A stretch of 64,000 nt of DNA, from contig NZ_JAAGLY010000019.1 in NCBI RefSeq assembly GCF_010548375.1, forward strand, positions 111,460 to 175,459, in the 5' to 3' direction. This document shows positions 41,293 through 49,257 of the stretch, piece after piece (the first letter of the stretch is position 1; every line of letters begins with the position of its first letter). The notes under the pieces were generated by a model that had not been told where the DNA came from, did not search any database, and was given only the letters and a program-made list of their open reading frames with translations. Both the position numbers and the translations under genes were made by a program. Source of the stretch: Streptomyces sp. SID13726. GTDB taxonomy: Bacteria > Actinomycetota > Actinomycetes > Streptomycetales > Streptomycetaceae.

Positions 41293-42045
41293 GTGCTGTT
41301 GCGTCTGCCCACGACCCTGCCCGAGGCACAGGAGTGTCTGACCGACGGGGCGATACCCGTCGGCGGCGCCACGCTCGTGTGGGCCGCGTGGCAACGCGAC
41401 GGCTTCCCCGAGCAGGCCGTGTCGCTGCGCGAGGTGCCGGAGGCGAACGTCCTGGGTGCCGGTGAGCTCGGTGCGGCGGTGCTGCTGCACCGGATCGACG
41501 AGCGGGTGCCGGAGGTGCTGCGCCGGGCCGCGTCCGGCATCGGCACCGGGGCCGTGCGGCGCACCGCGACGGTCGGCGGGAACGTCGTCGGCAGCACCCT
41601 GCGCTGTCTGCTGCCCGCGGCGCTCGTCCTGGATGCCCGCGCCCGGGTGCTGGCGGCGGAGGGGCCGTTCGAGACCGACCTCTCCGAACTGCTCGCGAAG
41701 AAGCCCCTGCTGCTGAGCCTGCGCTGGAACGACCCGCTCGTCAGCGGCTACCGCAAGGTGACCGAGGCCCCGGGCGGACCGCCGCCGCTGGTCGTCGCCA
41801 CGGCCGTGCACGCGACCGAGGAGGGCGGCCAGGTGCTGCGCGTCGCCGTCCGTGACGGCTACGAGTTCCTGAGCGAGAGCGTGCCCTGCGGAACCGGAAC
41901 CGGAACCGACCCCGACCCCGGCACCGACTCCGACGCCGTCCTCGACGCACTGTGGGCCACAAGCATCGGCGCCCTCCCCGAAGAAGCCCGCGAGGTGGTC
42001 CGCGAGCAGGTGGTCTCCGTGCTGGAGCGGGCCGCCGAGCGCTGA
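41293..42045 (+). CDS. FAD-binding subunit of molybdopterin dehydrogenase-like enzyme
   Basis: 250 residues. Pattern of the CO-dehydrogenase/xanthine-dehydrogenase medium subunit: AIPVGGATLVWAAWQRDGFP (flavin-binding strand-turn), VRRTATVGGNVVGSTLRCLL and RVLAAEGPFETDLSEL. The usual partners, a molybdopterin large subunit and a 2Fe-2S small subunit, are not adjacent, so it may be an orphan. GTG 41293 with AGGAAGA at 41284-41290 is preferred, but the frame is open further upstream. A degraded fdhD-like remnant about 1.4 kb further on hints at older molybdenum-enzyme genes here. Confidence 0.8.
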   Translation: MLLRLPTTLPEAQECLTDGAIPVGGATLVWAAWQRDGFPEQAVSLREVPEANVLGAGELGAAVLLHRIDERVPEVLRRAASGIGTGAVRRTATVGGNVVGSTLRCLLPAALVLDARARVLAAEGPFETDLSELLAKKPLLLSLRWNDPLVSGYRKVTEAPGGPPPLVVATAVHATEEGGQVLRVAVRDGYEFLSESVPCGTGTGTDPDPGTDSDAVLDALWATSIGALPEEAREVVREQVVSVLERAAER

Positions 42046-42047
42046 GG

Positions 42048-43199
42048 TCAGGCCGACCCGCCGAACCCGATCGTCGGGACCGCGCGGCGCAGCGGCCAGG
42101 GCCTCGCGTCCGTCTCCGGCACCAGGCCCGCGAGGAACGCGTACCGCCTGAGCGCCGCCGGTTCCTGTCCGTCGACCGACTGGACCTTGCGCCACCAGGC
42201 GCCGATCTCGGACCAGCCCGGCGCGGAGAGCGAGCCGCCGAACTCCTGGACGGAGAGCGCGGCGGTCAGTCCGGCGAAGGCGAGCCGGTCCGCGAGCGGC
42301 CAGCCGGCGAGGGTGCCGGTGACGAATCCGGCGACGAAGACGTCCCCGGCGCCGGTCGGGTCCAGCGCCTCGACCTCGATCGCCGGGACCTCGGCGGTCT
42401 CCCCGGTCCGCCGGTCCACGGCGTACGCGCCCTCCGCGCCCAGGGTCACGACGGCGAGCGGCACGTGCTCGGTCAGTGCGTGCGCGGCCTCGCGGGGGCA
42501 GCGGGCGCCGGTGTAGCGCATGGCCTCCTCGGCGTTCGGCAGGAAGGCCTCGCAGTGTTCGAGGTCGGCGAGGCCGGCCAGGTCCCACGCCCCGGTCTCG
42601 TCCCAGCCGACGTCGGCGAAGATCCGGGTGCCGTGGCTCGCGGCCTGGGCGATCCAGGGGGCGCGCTTGCCGGGCTCCAGGGACGCGACGGCGGCACGCG
42701 CGCGTGGGGGGCAGTCCGGGGCGGGCTCCTCCGGGGGCGGTTCGTGGCCGTGGGAGACCATGGTGCGCTCGCCCTCGTAGGCCATGGAGACGGTGACCGG
42801 GGAGTGCCAGCCGGGCGCTGTGCGCGAGGGTGAGAGGTCGATGCCCTCGCCCTGCTCCAGGGCGTCCCAGCAGTACTCGCCGTAGTGGTCGTCGCCGAAG
42901 GCCGCGGCGAGCGAGGTGCGCAGCCCGAGGCGCGCGAGGGCGGTCGCCATGTTCGCCACGCCGCCGGGGCTCGACCCCATGCCGCGGGCCCAGGACTCGG
43001 TCCCGCGCACCGGGGCGGAGCCGAGCCCGGTGAAGACGATGTCGAGGAAGACGGTGCCGGTGAGATAGACGTCCCAGGGCGGATCGCCGGGTGCGCGCAC
43101 GGCGGCCAGGGGGTCGACCTGGGCCTGGCACTGCCCGGTCCTCCCGATGTACGACGGTCCCTTTCCGCTGGACACGGCGGGCGCGTTGGACGCGATCAC
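42048..43199 (-). CDS. PfkB-family carbohydrate kinase
   Basis: About 383 residues. PfkB signatures: N-terminal GGVANMATALARLGLRTSLA and C-terminal LDPTGAGDVFVAGFVTG with catalytic Asp. Phosphorylates a sugar or nucleoside in the cytoplasm; the particular substrate is not clear. The nearby glucarate genes make a sugar-acid or 2-keto-3-deoxy-sugar substrate conceivable, but it is not in their operon. GTG 43199 has GGGAG 6 nt upstream. It converges on the FAD-subunit gene with 2 bp between stops. Confidence 0.88.
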   Translation of the reverse strand: MIASNAPAVSSGKGPSYIGRTGQCQAQVDPLAAVRAPGDPPWDVYLTGTVFLDIVFTGLGSAPVRGTESWARGMGSSPGGVANMATALARLGLRTSLAAAFGDDHYGEYCWDALEQGEGIDLSPSRTAPGWHSPVTVSMAYEGERTMVSHGHEPPPEEPAPDCPPRARAAVASLEPGKRAPWIAQAASHGTRIFADVGWDETGAWDLAGLADLEHCEAFLPNAEEAMRYTGARCPREAAHALTEHVPLAVVTLGAEGAYAVDRRTGETAEVPAIEVEALDPTGAGDVFVAGFVTGTLAGWPLADRLAFAGLTAALSVQEFGGSLSAPGWSEIGAWWRKVQSVDGQEPAALRRYAFLAGLVPETDARPWPLRRAVPTIGFGGSA

Positions 43200-43364
43200 G
43201 GTGAGCTCCCTGCACGTGGTGCCGATCAGGCCAGTCTGCACCACGTCACCGACAACGGGTCGGCGCTCACCGCCGACCCGCCCGTCACGTCAGCCTGTCG
43301 CAGGTCCGGGGCGTGCCGTCCGGGCCGCGCCGGGTGTGGCCCGCGGGGCCGGAGCGACGGCGGC

Positions 43365-43500
43365 GACCTTCTCCGGCCGCGTCCGGATCCGGTCGTTGCG
43401 GCCGGCGAGGAACCCGACGACCGTCAGCCCGTGGAGTCGATCAGCTCGATGCCGGGCACGGCCGCCCGTGCGTCGGGACAGTTCTGCGGGATGGTCCAGA
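43365..43500 (-). pseudogene. Possible remnant of an fdhD-like 3' end
   Basis: Between 43200 and 43638 (439 bp) I find no intact gene. On the minus strand, two frames carry protein-like pieces: IPQNCPDARAAVPGIELIDS then, after a one-base shift, LTVVGFLAGRND. The second piece resembles the C-terminal end of FdhD (formate dehydrogenase sulfurtransferase), where GLTxVGFxRG is conserved. A third fragment (RALLVTGGRGYGSAG) near 43590 looks like a broken Rossmann start. All are interrupted by stops or shifts. Weak evidence. Confidence 0.25.
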
Positions 43501-43638
43501 AAGATCAGTGAGGCCGGCTTGAACCCCGTGGCGGCCGGGCACAGCGCCCCCCAGCCCGGCCGACCCGTAGCCCCGGCCCCCGGTCACCAGCAGGGCACGG
43601 CTCCGAGCCGCCGCTGGCAAGATCCGCGAGCTCCCCGG

Positions 43639-44928
43639 TCACCAGCGGGGCACCCCCGGCGTGACCCACCCCGGCTCGGCGACCCGCATCGCCGCAGCGT
43701 CGTCCCGCTCCCGCAGTGACCCGTCGTCGTCGAGCCAGCGCTGGTGCAGGAACCGCAGCTTCTCGCGGTCGAGTTCGACTCCGAGGCCGGGCGCGTCGGG
43801 CACGGTGACCTTGCCGCCCGAGAACGTCAGCCGCTCGGTGAGCACGTCCTCGGACTGCCACGGGTAGTGGGAGTCGCAGGCGTGGTGGAGGTCGGGCACG
43901 GTGGCGGCGACGTGGGTCATCGCGGCCAGGCTGATCCCGAGGTGGGTGTTGGAGTGCATGGAGACGCCGACGCCGAACGTCCGGCAGATCGCGGCGAGTT
44001 GCTGGGTGTTGCGCAGCCCGCCCCAGTAGTGGTGGTCCGAGAGCACCACCTGGACCGCGTCCCGCCCGAACGCCTCCTTGATCTCGGCGAAGGTCGTCAC
44101 GCACATGTTGGTGGCCAGCGGGACGTCGGTCCCGGCGGACACCTCGGCCATCGCGGCGGTGCCGAGCGCGGGATCCTCCAGGTACTCCAGGACGTCCCCG
44201 AGTTCCTGGGCCACCTTCAGCGAAGTGGCCACGCTCCAGGCCCCGTTGGGATCGAGGCGCAGCGGATGTCCGGGGAACGCCTCGGCGAGGGCCCGTACCG
44301 CCGCGATCTCCTCGTCCGGCGGAAACACCCCGCCCTTGAGCTTGAAGGAGGTGAACCCGTACCGCTCGGTGAACAGTCGGGCCTGCGCCACGATCCCCGC
44401 GGGGTCGACGGCCGTTCCCCAGTCGTCCTTCTCGGCGGTGACCCCCTCGGGGTGGGAGCCCCACTTGTAGAACAGGTACGCGCTGTACTCCACGGCGTCG
44501 CGCACCTTGCCGCCGAGCAGCGCGTGCACCGGCAGTCCGAGTGCCTTGCCCAGGGCGTCGAGGCAGGCGACCTCGAACCCGGAGACGACGGACAGCCGCA
44601 GCTTGTCGGCGGTCTGCACGCCCCGCAGGCCCCCGACGTCGACCTGTCCGGAGACCCGGGAGGAGTCGACGGCCACCTGGTCGGCGACCGTGAACAGCCC
44701 GTTCAGATCGCCGACCTGACGACCGATCAGCCGGGAGGCGAAAGGCCGGGCCAGTTCGAGGTACTTGGTGTCGCCGTACGTCTCCCCGACCCCGGTGATC
44801 CCGTCGGCGGTCTCCACCTCGACGATCAGCCGGGGCGTGTACGGCTGGTGCACGCCCTGCGTGTTCAGCAGCGGCGGGTCGGCGACCAGGATCGGCGTCA
44901 GGCGGACGTCGGTGATCGTGAGGTTCAC
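43639..44928 (-). CDS. gudD: Glucarate dehydratase (enolase superfamily)
   Basis: 429 residues. Enolase-superfamily features for the GlucD group: K-x-K in TSFKLKGG, metal ligands in RLDPNGAW and YLEDPALG, Asn in LATNMCVTTF, and the Asp/His pair in VLSDHHYWGG. Dehydrates D-glucarate (or L-idarate) to 5-dehydro-4-deoxy-D-glucarate. GTG 44928 has AGGAG 7 nt upstream and overlaps the stop of the upstream KdgD gene (GTGA), giving a two-gene pathway operon controlled by the divergent IclR regulator. Confidence 0.9.
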   Translation of the reverse strand: MNLTITDVRLTPILVADPPLLNTQGVHQPYTPRLIVEVETADGITGVGETYGDTKYLELARPFASRLIGRQVGDLNGLFTVADQVAVDSSRVSGQVDVGGLRGVQTADKLRLSVVSGFEVACLDALGKALGLPVHALLGGKVRDAVEYSAYLFYKWGSHPEGVTAEKDDWGTAVDPAGIVAQARLFTERYGFTSFKLKGGVFPPDEEIAAVRALAEAFPGHPLRLDPNGAWSVATSLKVAQELGDVLEYLEDPALGTAAMAEVSAGTDVPLATNMCVTTFAEIKEAFGRDAVQVVLSDHHYWGGLRNTQQLAAICRTFGVGVSMHSNTHLGISLAAMTHVAATVPDLHHACDSHYPWQSEDVLTERLTFSGGKVTVPDAPGLGVELDREKLRFLHQRWLDDDGSLRERDDAAAMRVAEPGWVTPGVPRW

Positions 44929-45887
44929 AGCGAAGCTCCTACGAGGTCGAGACCGGTGGTCAACAGCGCGCGCAGATCCGCCAGATCGGCGTCCGACGGG
45001 TCGGTGAGCGGCGCCCGTACGGGTCCCACGGGCCGCCCCCGCAGCCGGGCCGCGGCCTTCACCAGGGACACGGCGTACCCGGGCACCCGGTCCCTGAGTT
45101 CGACGAGCGGGACGTAGAACTCGCGCAGGAGTTTCTCGACGGTGCCGTCGTCGCCGTCGTGCAGGGCGGTGAAGAAGGCGTCGGCGATCTCGGGGGCGAA
45201 GGCGTGCACGGCCGAGGAGTAGGCGGGGACGCCGACGGTGGCGTAGGCGCGGGCCTGGATCTCGGCGGTGGAGGCGCCGTTGAAGAACAGGAAGCCTTCG
45301 GGCGCGGCGAGGGTGAGCCGCTGGAGCCGGTCGAGGTCGCTGTGTCCGTCCTTGAGCCCGATGACCCCGGGGATGGCGGCGACCCGCCTGAACGCGTCGG
45401 CGCCGAAGGCGACTTGGCCGCGCTGGTAGGCGATGAGCGGCAGCGGGGTGCGGGCCGTGATCTGCTCCAGCTGGGCGACGAGCCCGTCCTGCGGGACGGC
45501 GACCAGGTAGTGCGGGAGGACCAGCAGGGCGTCGGCGCCCGCCTCCTCGGCGATCCGGGCGAAGCGGACGGCCTGTGCCCAGCCGTAGCCGATCCCGGCG
45601 ACGACGGGCACCCGGCCGCCGGCCTCCTCGACCGCGACGGTGACGACCTGGCGGTACTCGTCCTCGTCGAGGGAGAAGAACTCGCCGGTGCCGCAGGCGG
45701 GGAAGACCGCGCCGGGGCCGGTGGCGATCTGTGCGGCGAGGTGTGCGCGGAGGCCGTCGGGGTCGAGGGTGCCGTCGTCGTGGAAGCTCGTGAGCGGGAA
45801 CGACAGGACACCGCGCGCCATGCCGTCCCGCAGCCGCCGGGCCGTGTCGGCCGTGTCGGCCGTTTCCGGGTCGAGGGTCACCCTCAC
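44925..45887 (-). CDS. kdgD: 5-dehydro-4-deoxyglucarate dehydratase (DapA superfamily)
   Basis: 320 residues. TIM-barrel DapA relative with Schiff-base lysine in GVIGLKDGHSD, Tyr in LIAYQRGQ and the substrate motif PACGTGEFFSL, the form typical of KdgD. Converts 5-dehydro-4-deoxyglucarate to 2,5-dioxopentanoate with loss of water and CO2, the step after glucarate dehydratase. GTG 45887 with GGGGAGA just upstream. It is the first gene of the operon; promoter and operator lie at 45900-45955. Confidence 0.92.
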   Translation of the reverse strand: MRVTLDPETADTADTARRLRDGMARGVLSFPLTSFHDDGTLDPDGLRAHLAAQIATGPGAVFPACGTGEFFSLDEDEYRQVVTVAVEEAGGRVPVVAGIGYGWAQAVRFARIAEEAGADALLVLPHYLVAVPQDGLVAQLEQITARTPLPLIAYQRGQVAFGADAFRRVAAIPGVIGLKDGHSDLDRLQRLTLAAPEGFLFFNGASTAEIQARAYATVGVPAYSSAVHAFAPEIADAFFTALHDGDDGTVEKLLREFYVPLVELRDRVPGYAVSLVKAAARLRGRPVGPVRAPLTDPSDADLADLRALLTTGLDLVGASL

Positions 45888-45899
45888 TCATCTCCCCAT

Positions 45900-45914
45900 G
45901 TAGACGTTATCTAC
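45900..45914. promoter_or_regulatory. Inverted-repeat operator upstream of the glucarate operon
   Basis: GTAGA-CGTTA-TCTAC, a perfect 5-bp inverted repeat with 5-nt spacer. It lies just downstream of the predicted start of transcription of kdgD-gudD and 13 bp upstream of the kdgD start codon, where a bound IclR protein would block transcription. Confidence 0.6.
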
Positions 45915-45926
45915 GTATGGAGATGG

Positions 45927-45955
45927 AGACTAGATATGCGAACGTAACCCGTCAA
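45927..45955 (-). promoter_or_regulatory. Sigma-70/HrdB-type promoter of kdgD-gudD
   Basis: On the minus strand TTGACG (45955-45950), a 17-bp spacer and TAGTCT (45932-45927). Transcription would start near 45920, about 33 nt before the kdgD start codon. It is one of the cleanest promoters in the window. Confidence 0.65.
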
Positions 45956-45996
45956 TGGGTCGGCGCGAGGTTTGGTGGGCCGATTACGATCGGCGC

Positions 45997-46800
45997 ATGT
46001 CGGAGACAGGGGGCGAGCGCCCGGAGACCGGTGGCGTCCGCGAGGTGAAGTCGGCGGCCCGTACGGTCGAGCTCCTCGAACTGCTCGCCGCGCGCGGCGA
46101 CCGCCCGGCCCGCCTCCAGGAGCTGGCGGACGAGCTCGGGGTGCCCCGCAGCTCGATGTACGCGCTGCTCCAGACCCTGATCTCGCGCGGCTGGGTCCGC
46201 ACCGACATCACGGGCTCGCTCTACGGCATCGGCATCCACGCCCTGCTCACCGGCACCAGCTATCTGGACTCCGACCCGCGCGTGCGGGTCGTACGGCCGT
46301 ATCTCGACGAGGCGTCCGAGGCGCTGGGCGAGACGATCCACCTGGGCCGGCTCGACGGCCGGGGCGTGGCGTACCTGGCGACCCGGGAGTCGCACGAATA
46401 CCTGCGCACGATCAGCCGCGTCGGGCGCCGGCTGCCCGCGCACGTCGGCGCGCTGGGCAAGGCGCTGCTGGCCGAGCACGCCGACGCCGACGTCCCCGAC
46501 GAGCCGTACGAAGCCCTCACCCCGAACTCCCACACCACCCGCGCCGCCCTCCTGGCCGACCTCGCCGAGGTCCGCGCCCGCGGCTACTCGGTCGACCGCG
46601 AGGAGGGCGTCCTCGGGATCGCCGGCTTCGGCTTCGCGCTCCGCTACGACTCCCCCGCCCAGGACGCCATCAGCTGCTCGGTGCCGGTGGCCCGGCTGAC
46701 GCCGGAGCACGAGCAGCAGATCGTCGCGGTGATGCGGGAGATCAGGCACAAGATCGAGGCGACGGCACCGGGTGCGGGCGGCGCCCCGAACTGGCGCTAG
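45997..46800 (+). CDS. IclR-family transcriptional regulator
   Basis: 267 residues. N-terminal winged HTH (RLQELADELGVPRSSMYALL), C-terminal IclR effector domain with HVGALGKALLAEH and REEGVLGIAGFGFAL. Divergent from kdgD-gudD, so it most likely represses them until glucarate or an intermediate binds. ATG 45997 lies about 6 bp after TACGAT (45985-45990), suggesting a leaderless transcript. Upstream in-frame TTG/ATG-like starts are less likely. Confidence 0.92.
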   Translation: MSETGGERPETGGVREVKSAARTVELLELLAARGDRPARLQELADELGVPRSSMYALLQTLISRGWVRTDITGSLYGIGIHALLTGTSYLDSDPRVRVVRPYLDEASEALGETIHLGRLDGRGVAYLATRESHEYLRTISRVGRRLPAHVGALGKALLAEHADADVPDEPYEALTPNSHTTRAALLADLAEVRARGYSVDREEGVLGIAGFGFALRYDSPAQDAISCSVPVARLTPEHEQQIVAVMREIRHKIEATAPGAGGAPNWR

Positions 46801-46850
46801 GCGCACCGAAAAGGCGCTCGTCTACCCGACATCCCCGGGCCCAAACAGAA

Positions 46851-46866
46851 CGTGATTCAGATCACG
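46851..46866. promoter_or_regulatory. Crp/FNR-family-like palindrome upstream of MFS gene
   Basis: CGTGAT-TCAG-ATCACG: 6-bp perfect arms. It matches the Crp/FNR half-site pattern GTGA-N6-TCAC. It is 50 bp after the IclR gene stop and about 125 bp upstream of the MFS start; TACAAA at 46901-46906 could be the -10 element. Confidence 0.5.
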
Positions 46867-46988
46867 CCACCCGGGCTGTTTTCCGCAACCGCGTGCTTGA
46901 TACAAATTCCTCGCGCGTTCCTGTCCGTCGACGGCCTGCGCCCAACCCCCTTCTTGAGCCGCTCCTTTCGCATGCCCTGGGAACGCCC

Positions 46989-48176
46989 GTGTTCGCCCGT
47001 CGCTCCACCCTGCCCTGGCCCCTGATCGCCCTCTTCACGGCCGGGTACCTCGCCCCGTACCTCCTCCCGACCACGGTCGGCAGACTCGACTCGGGGCTTC
47101 CGCTCACCGCCACCGAGGCGGGCGCCGTAGGCAGTGCGCTGCTCCTGAGTTCGGCCGCGGCGGGCTTCCTGCTCGCCTCCCGCGTCGACCGCATCGGCCC
47201 CCGCGTCCTCGCCCGCATCGGCCTCACCCTCGCCGTCCTCGGCTACGGCGGTGCCGCCCTCGCCCACGCCGTCCCCGCGGTCGTCCTGGGCGCGCTGATC
47301 GGCGGCTTCGGATCCGGTACGTCGACCGCGGTGGCCGCCACCGGCATCGCCGCCCAGCCGGACCCGCACCGCACCACCACGGCCGGCCTCCTCGGCGTCT
47401 CCGCCCTCGCCGGAGCCGTCTACCTGACCGTCCCGCACCTGGGCCAGGGCCACGGCCAGCCCCTCGCCGCCATCGCCCTCACGGCACTGGCGGTCTGGCC
47501 CCTCACCGGCCGCCTCCCCCTCCGTACGGCACCCGCCCGCGGCCTGGACACCGCCACCCCGCTCCCCCACCTCCGCGCCGGCCTGCTCCTCGCCGTCACG
47601 CTCCCCTGCTGGTCCCTCGCCCAGAACGCCCTCTGGGGCGTCAGCGGCCGCATCGGCCTCACCCAGGCCCACCTCTCCGAGACCACGGTCGGCGCGGTCT
47701 TCGCCATCGCCCTCGGCGCGGGCCTGCTGGGCGTGGTCGGCGCGGGCGCACTCGGCCCCCGCCTGGGCCGCGCCCTCCCCATCGGCGGCGGCACGGTCCT
47801 GATCGCCGCCTGCATCACCCTCAGCGCCTCGGCGACCGACCTCACGTCCTTCGCGACCGGCGAGATCGCCTGGAACACCCTCTACCCGATCGTCCTGTCG
47901 TACGTCATCGGCCTGGCCGCCTCCCTGGACCCCCGCGGCCGCTGGGCGGTCCTGGTCGGCTCGGCCTCCTCCCTGGGCACAGCAGCAGGCCCCCTGACCG
48001 GCAGCCTCCTGGCCACCGAGACCGGCTTCCCGACGATGGGCACGGTCCTGGCGGCGGGCCTGCTGCTGATCGCCGTACCGATGACGGCGGTGGCGATGGG
48101 CGCGGGCAGGCGCACGCTCCCGGTGGTCGAGATCCAGGTGGAAACCCAGGCCTACGACAAAGCAACGGCGGCATGA
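46989..48176 (+). CDS. MFS transporter
   Basis: 395 residues, about 12 hydrophobic segments (LIALFTAGYLAPYLLPTT at the start; LLLSSAAAGFLLASRVDRIG with a motif-A-like loop). Substrate unknown; position after the IclR gene makes glucarate uptake possible, but typical glucarate permeases differ in length and motif. GTG 46989 is the best start, with GGGA a few bases upstream; confidence in the exact start is moderate. A Crp-like palindrome precedes it. Confidence 0.8.
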   Translation: MFARRSTLPWPLIALFTAGYLAPYLLPTTVGRLDSGLPLTATEAGAVGSALLLSSAAAGFLLASRVDRIGPRVLARIGLTLAVLGYGGAALAHAVPAVVLGALIGGFGSGTSTAVAATGIAAQPDPHRTTTAGLLGVSALAGAVYLTVPHLGQGHGQPLAAIALTALAVWPLTGRLPLRTAPARGLDTATPLPHLRAGLLLAVTLPCWSLAQNALWGVSGRIGLTQAHLSETTVGAVFAIALGAGLLGVVGAGALGPRLGRALPIGGGTVLIAACITLSASATDLTSFATGEIAWNTLYPIVLSYVIGLAASLDPRGRWAVLVGSASSLGTAAGPLTGSLLATETGFPTMGTVLAAGLLLIAVPMTAVAMGAGRRTLPVVEIQVETQAYDKATAA

Positions 48177-48192
48177 GCGCTTCTGGCTTTTA

Positions 48193-48243
48193 GGGGCGCG
48201 GGGAACTGCGCGACAAGCCCCCACCGGCCCGCACCCGACAACG
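48193..48243. repeat. Dispersed intergenic repeat, short form, convergent junction
   Basis: GGGGCGCGGGGAACTGCGCG followed by ACAAGCCCCCACCGGCC. GGGG and CCCC flanks pair across the core. Shares the GGGGCGCGGGG head and the AGCCCCCACCGGCC tail with the copy at 25776. It fills most of the gap between the MFS and adenosine deaminase stops. Confidence 0.7.
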
Positions 48244-48247
48244 CACC

Positions 48248-49237
48248 TCAGAACACGTAAGCATCAACTTCCGCAAGATACCGACCCCGAAGCCCCTCAT
48301 CGTGCTCCAAGAAGGCCGCGAGGAAGGAGTTCCGGGCAAGCTCCCGCAACCGCTCCTCGCTCAACCCAAGAGCCTTCTGAACGGCAGCAAAGTTGTCCCC
48401 CGCATACCCCCCGAAGTAAGCCGGGTCATCGGAGTTCACCGTGCACATCAACCCGGCGTCCAGCATCGCCGGCAACGGATGATCCGCCAGCACATCAACC
48501 GTCCGCAGCCGCACGTTGGACAAGGGACACAAGGTCAACGGCACCCGCTCCCGCACCAGACGATCCACCAGCTCCGGAGACTCCATGCACCGCAGCCCAT
48601 GATCGACCCGCTCCACCCCCAGCACATCCAGCGCCTCGACGATGTACGACGGCGGCCCCTCCTCCCCGGCATGAGCCACCCGCCGCAGCCCCAGAGCCGC
48701 CGCGGCCTCGTACACCTCGCGGAACTTCACCGGCGGATGCCCCACCTCGGCGGAGTCGAGCCCGACACCCACGATCCGGTCGAGATACGGCTTCGCGGCA
48801 TCGAGCGTCTCCAGCGCGGACTCCGCGGACTCGTCCCGCAGGAAGCACATGATCAGCTGCGTGGAGACACCATGCACAGCCGCGCTGCGCCCCAGCGCCC
48901 GCCACAGCCCCTCGACGACCGTCCCCATCCCCACGCCCCGCGCGAGGTGCGCCTGCGGGTCGAAGAAGATCTCCGCGTGCCGCACTCCCTGCGCCGCGGC
49001 CCGGGCGAGATACGCGTTCGCCAGATCCTCGAAGTCCCGCTCGGTGCGCAGGACGGCCATGAGTTCGTAGTAGAGGTTCAGGAAGGACTGGAGGTCCTCG
49101 AAGTCGTACGCCTTGCGGAGCTCGTCCGTGGAGGCGTACGGCAGCTCGACGCCGTTGCGCGCGGCCAGCTCGAACGCCAGCTCCGGCTCCAGGGTGCCTT
49201 CGATGTGCAGGTGCAGTTCAGCTTTGGGGAGGGGCAT
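48248..49237 (-). CDS. add: Adenosine deaminase family protein
   Basis: 329 residues. Zinc and catalytic residues visible: HLHIEGT (first HxH), RVAHAGEEG (catalytic His/Glu region), VDHGLRC, and the C-terminal TVNSDDPAYFGG (SDDP). Deaminates adenosine, or adenine-type bases, in purine salvage. ATG 49237 directly follows a -10-like TACGAT by 6 bp, so it may be leaderless. It lies 20 bp after the rnz stop on the same strand and may also be read from upstream. Confidence 0.93.
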   Translation of the reverse strand: MPLPKAELHLHIEGTLEPELAFELAARNGVELPYASTDELRKAYDFEDLQSFLNLYYELMAVLRTERDFEDLANAYLARAAAQGVRHAEIFFDPQAHLARGVGMGTVVEGLWRALGRSAAVHGVSTQLIMCFLRDESAESALETLDAAKPYLDRIVGVGLDSAEVGHPPVKFREVYEAAAALGLRRVAHAGEEGPPSYIVEALDVLGVERVDHGLRCMESPELVDRLVRERVPLTLCPLSNVRLRTVDVLADHPLPAMLDAGLMCTVNSDDPAYFGGYAGDNFAAVQKALGLSEERLRELARNSFLAAFLEHDEGLRGRYLAEVDAYVF

Positions 49238-49243
49238 CAAAGT

Positions 49244-49249
49244 ATCGTA
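49244..49249 (-). promoter_or_regulatory. -10 element for a leaderless add transcript
   Basis: Minus-strand TACGAT, then 6 bp, then ATG 49237. The spacing fits transcription starting on the A of the start codon. No convincing -35 element seen. Confidence 0.4.
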
Positions 49250-49257
49250 CGGCTGTT

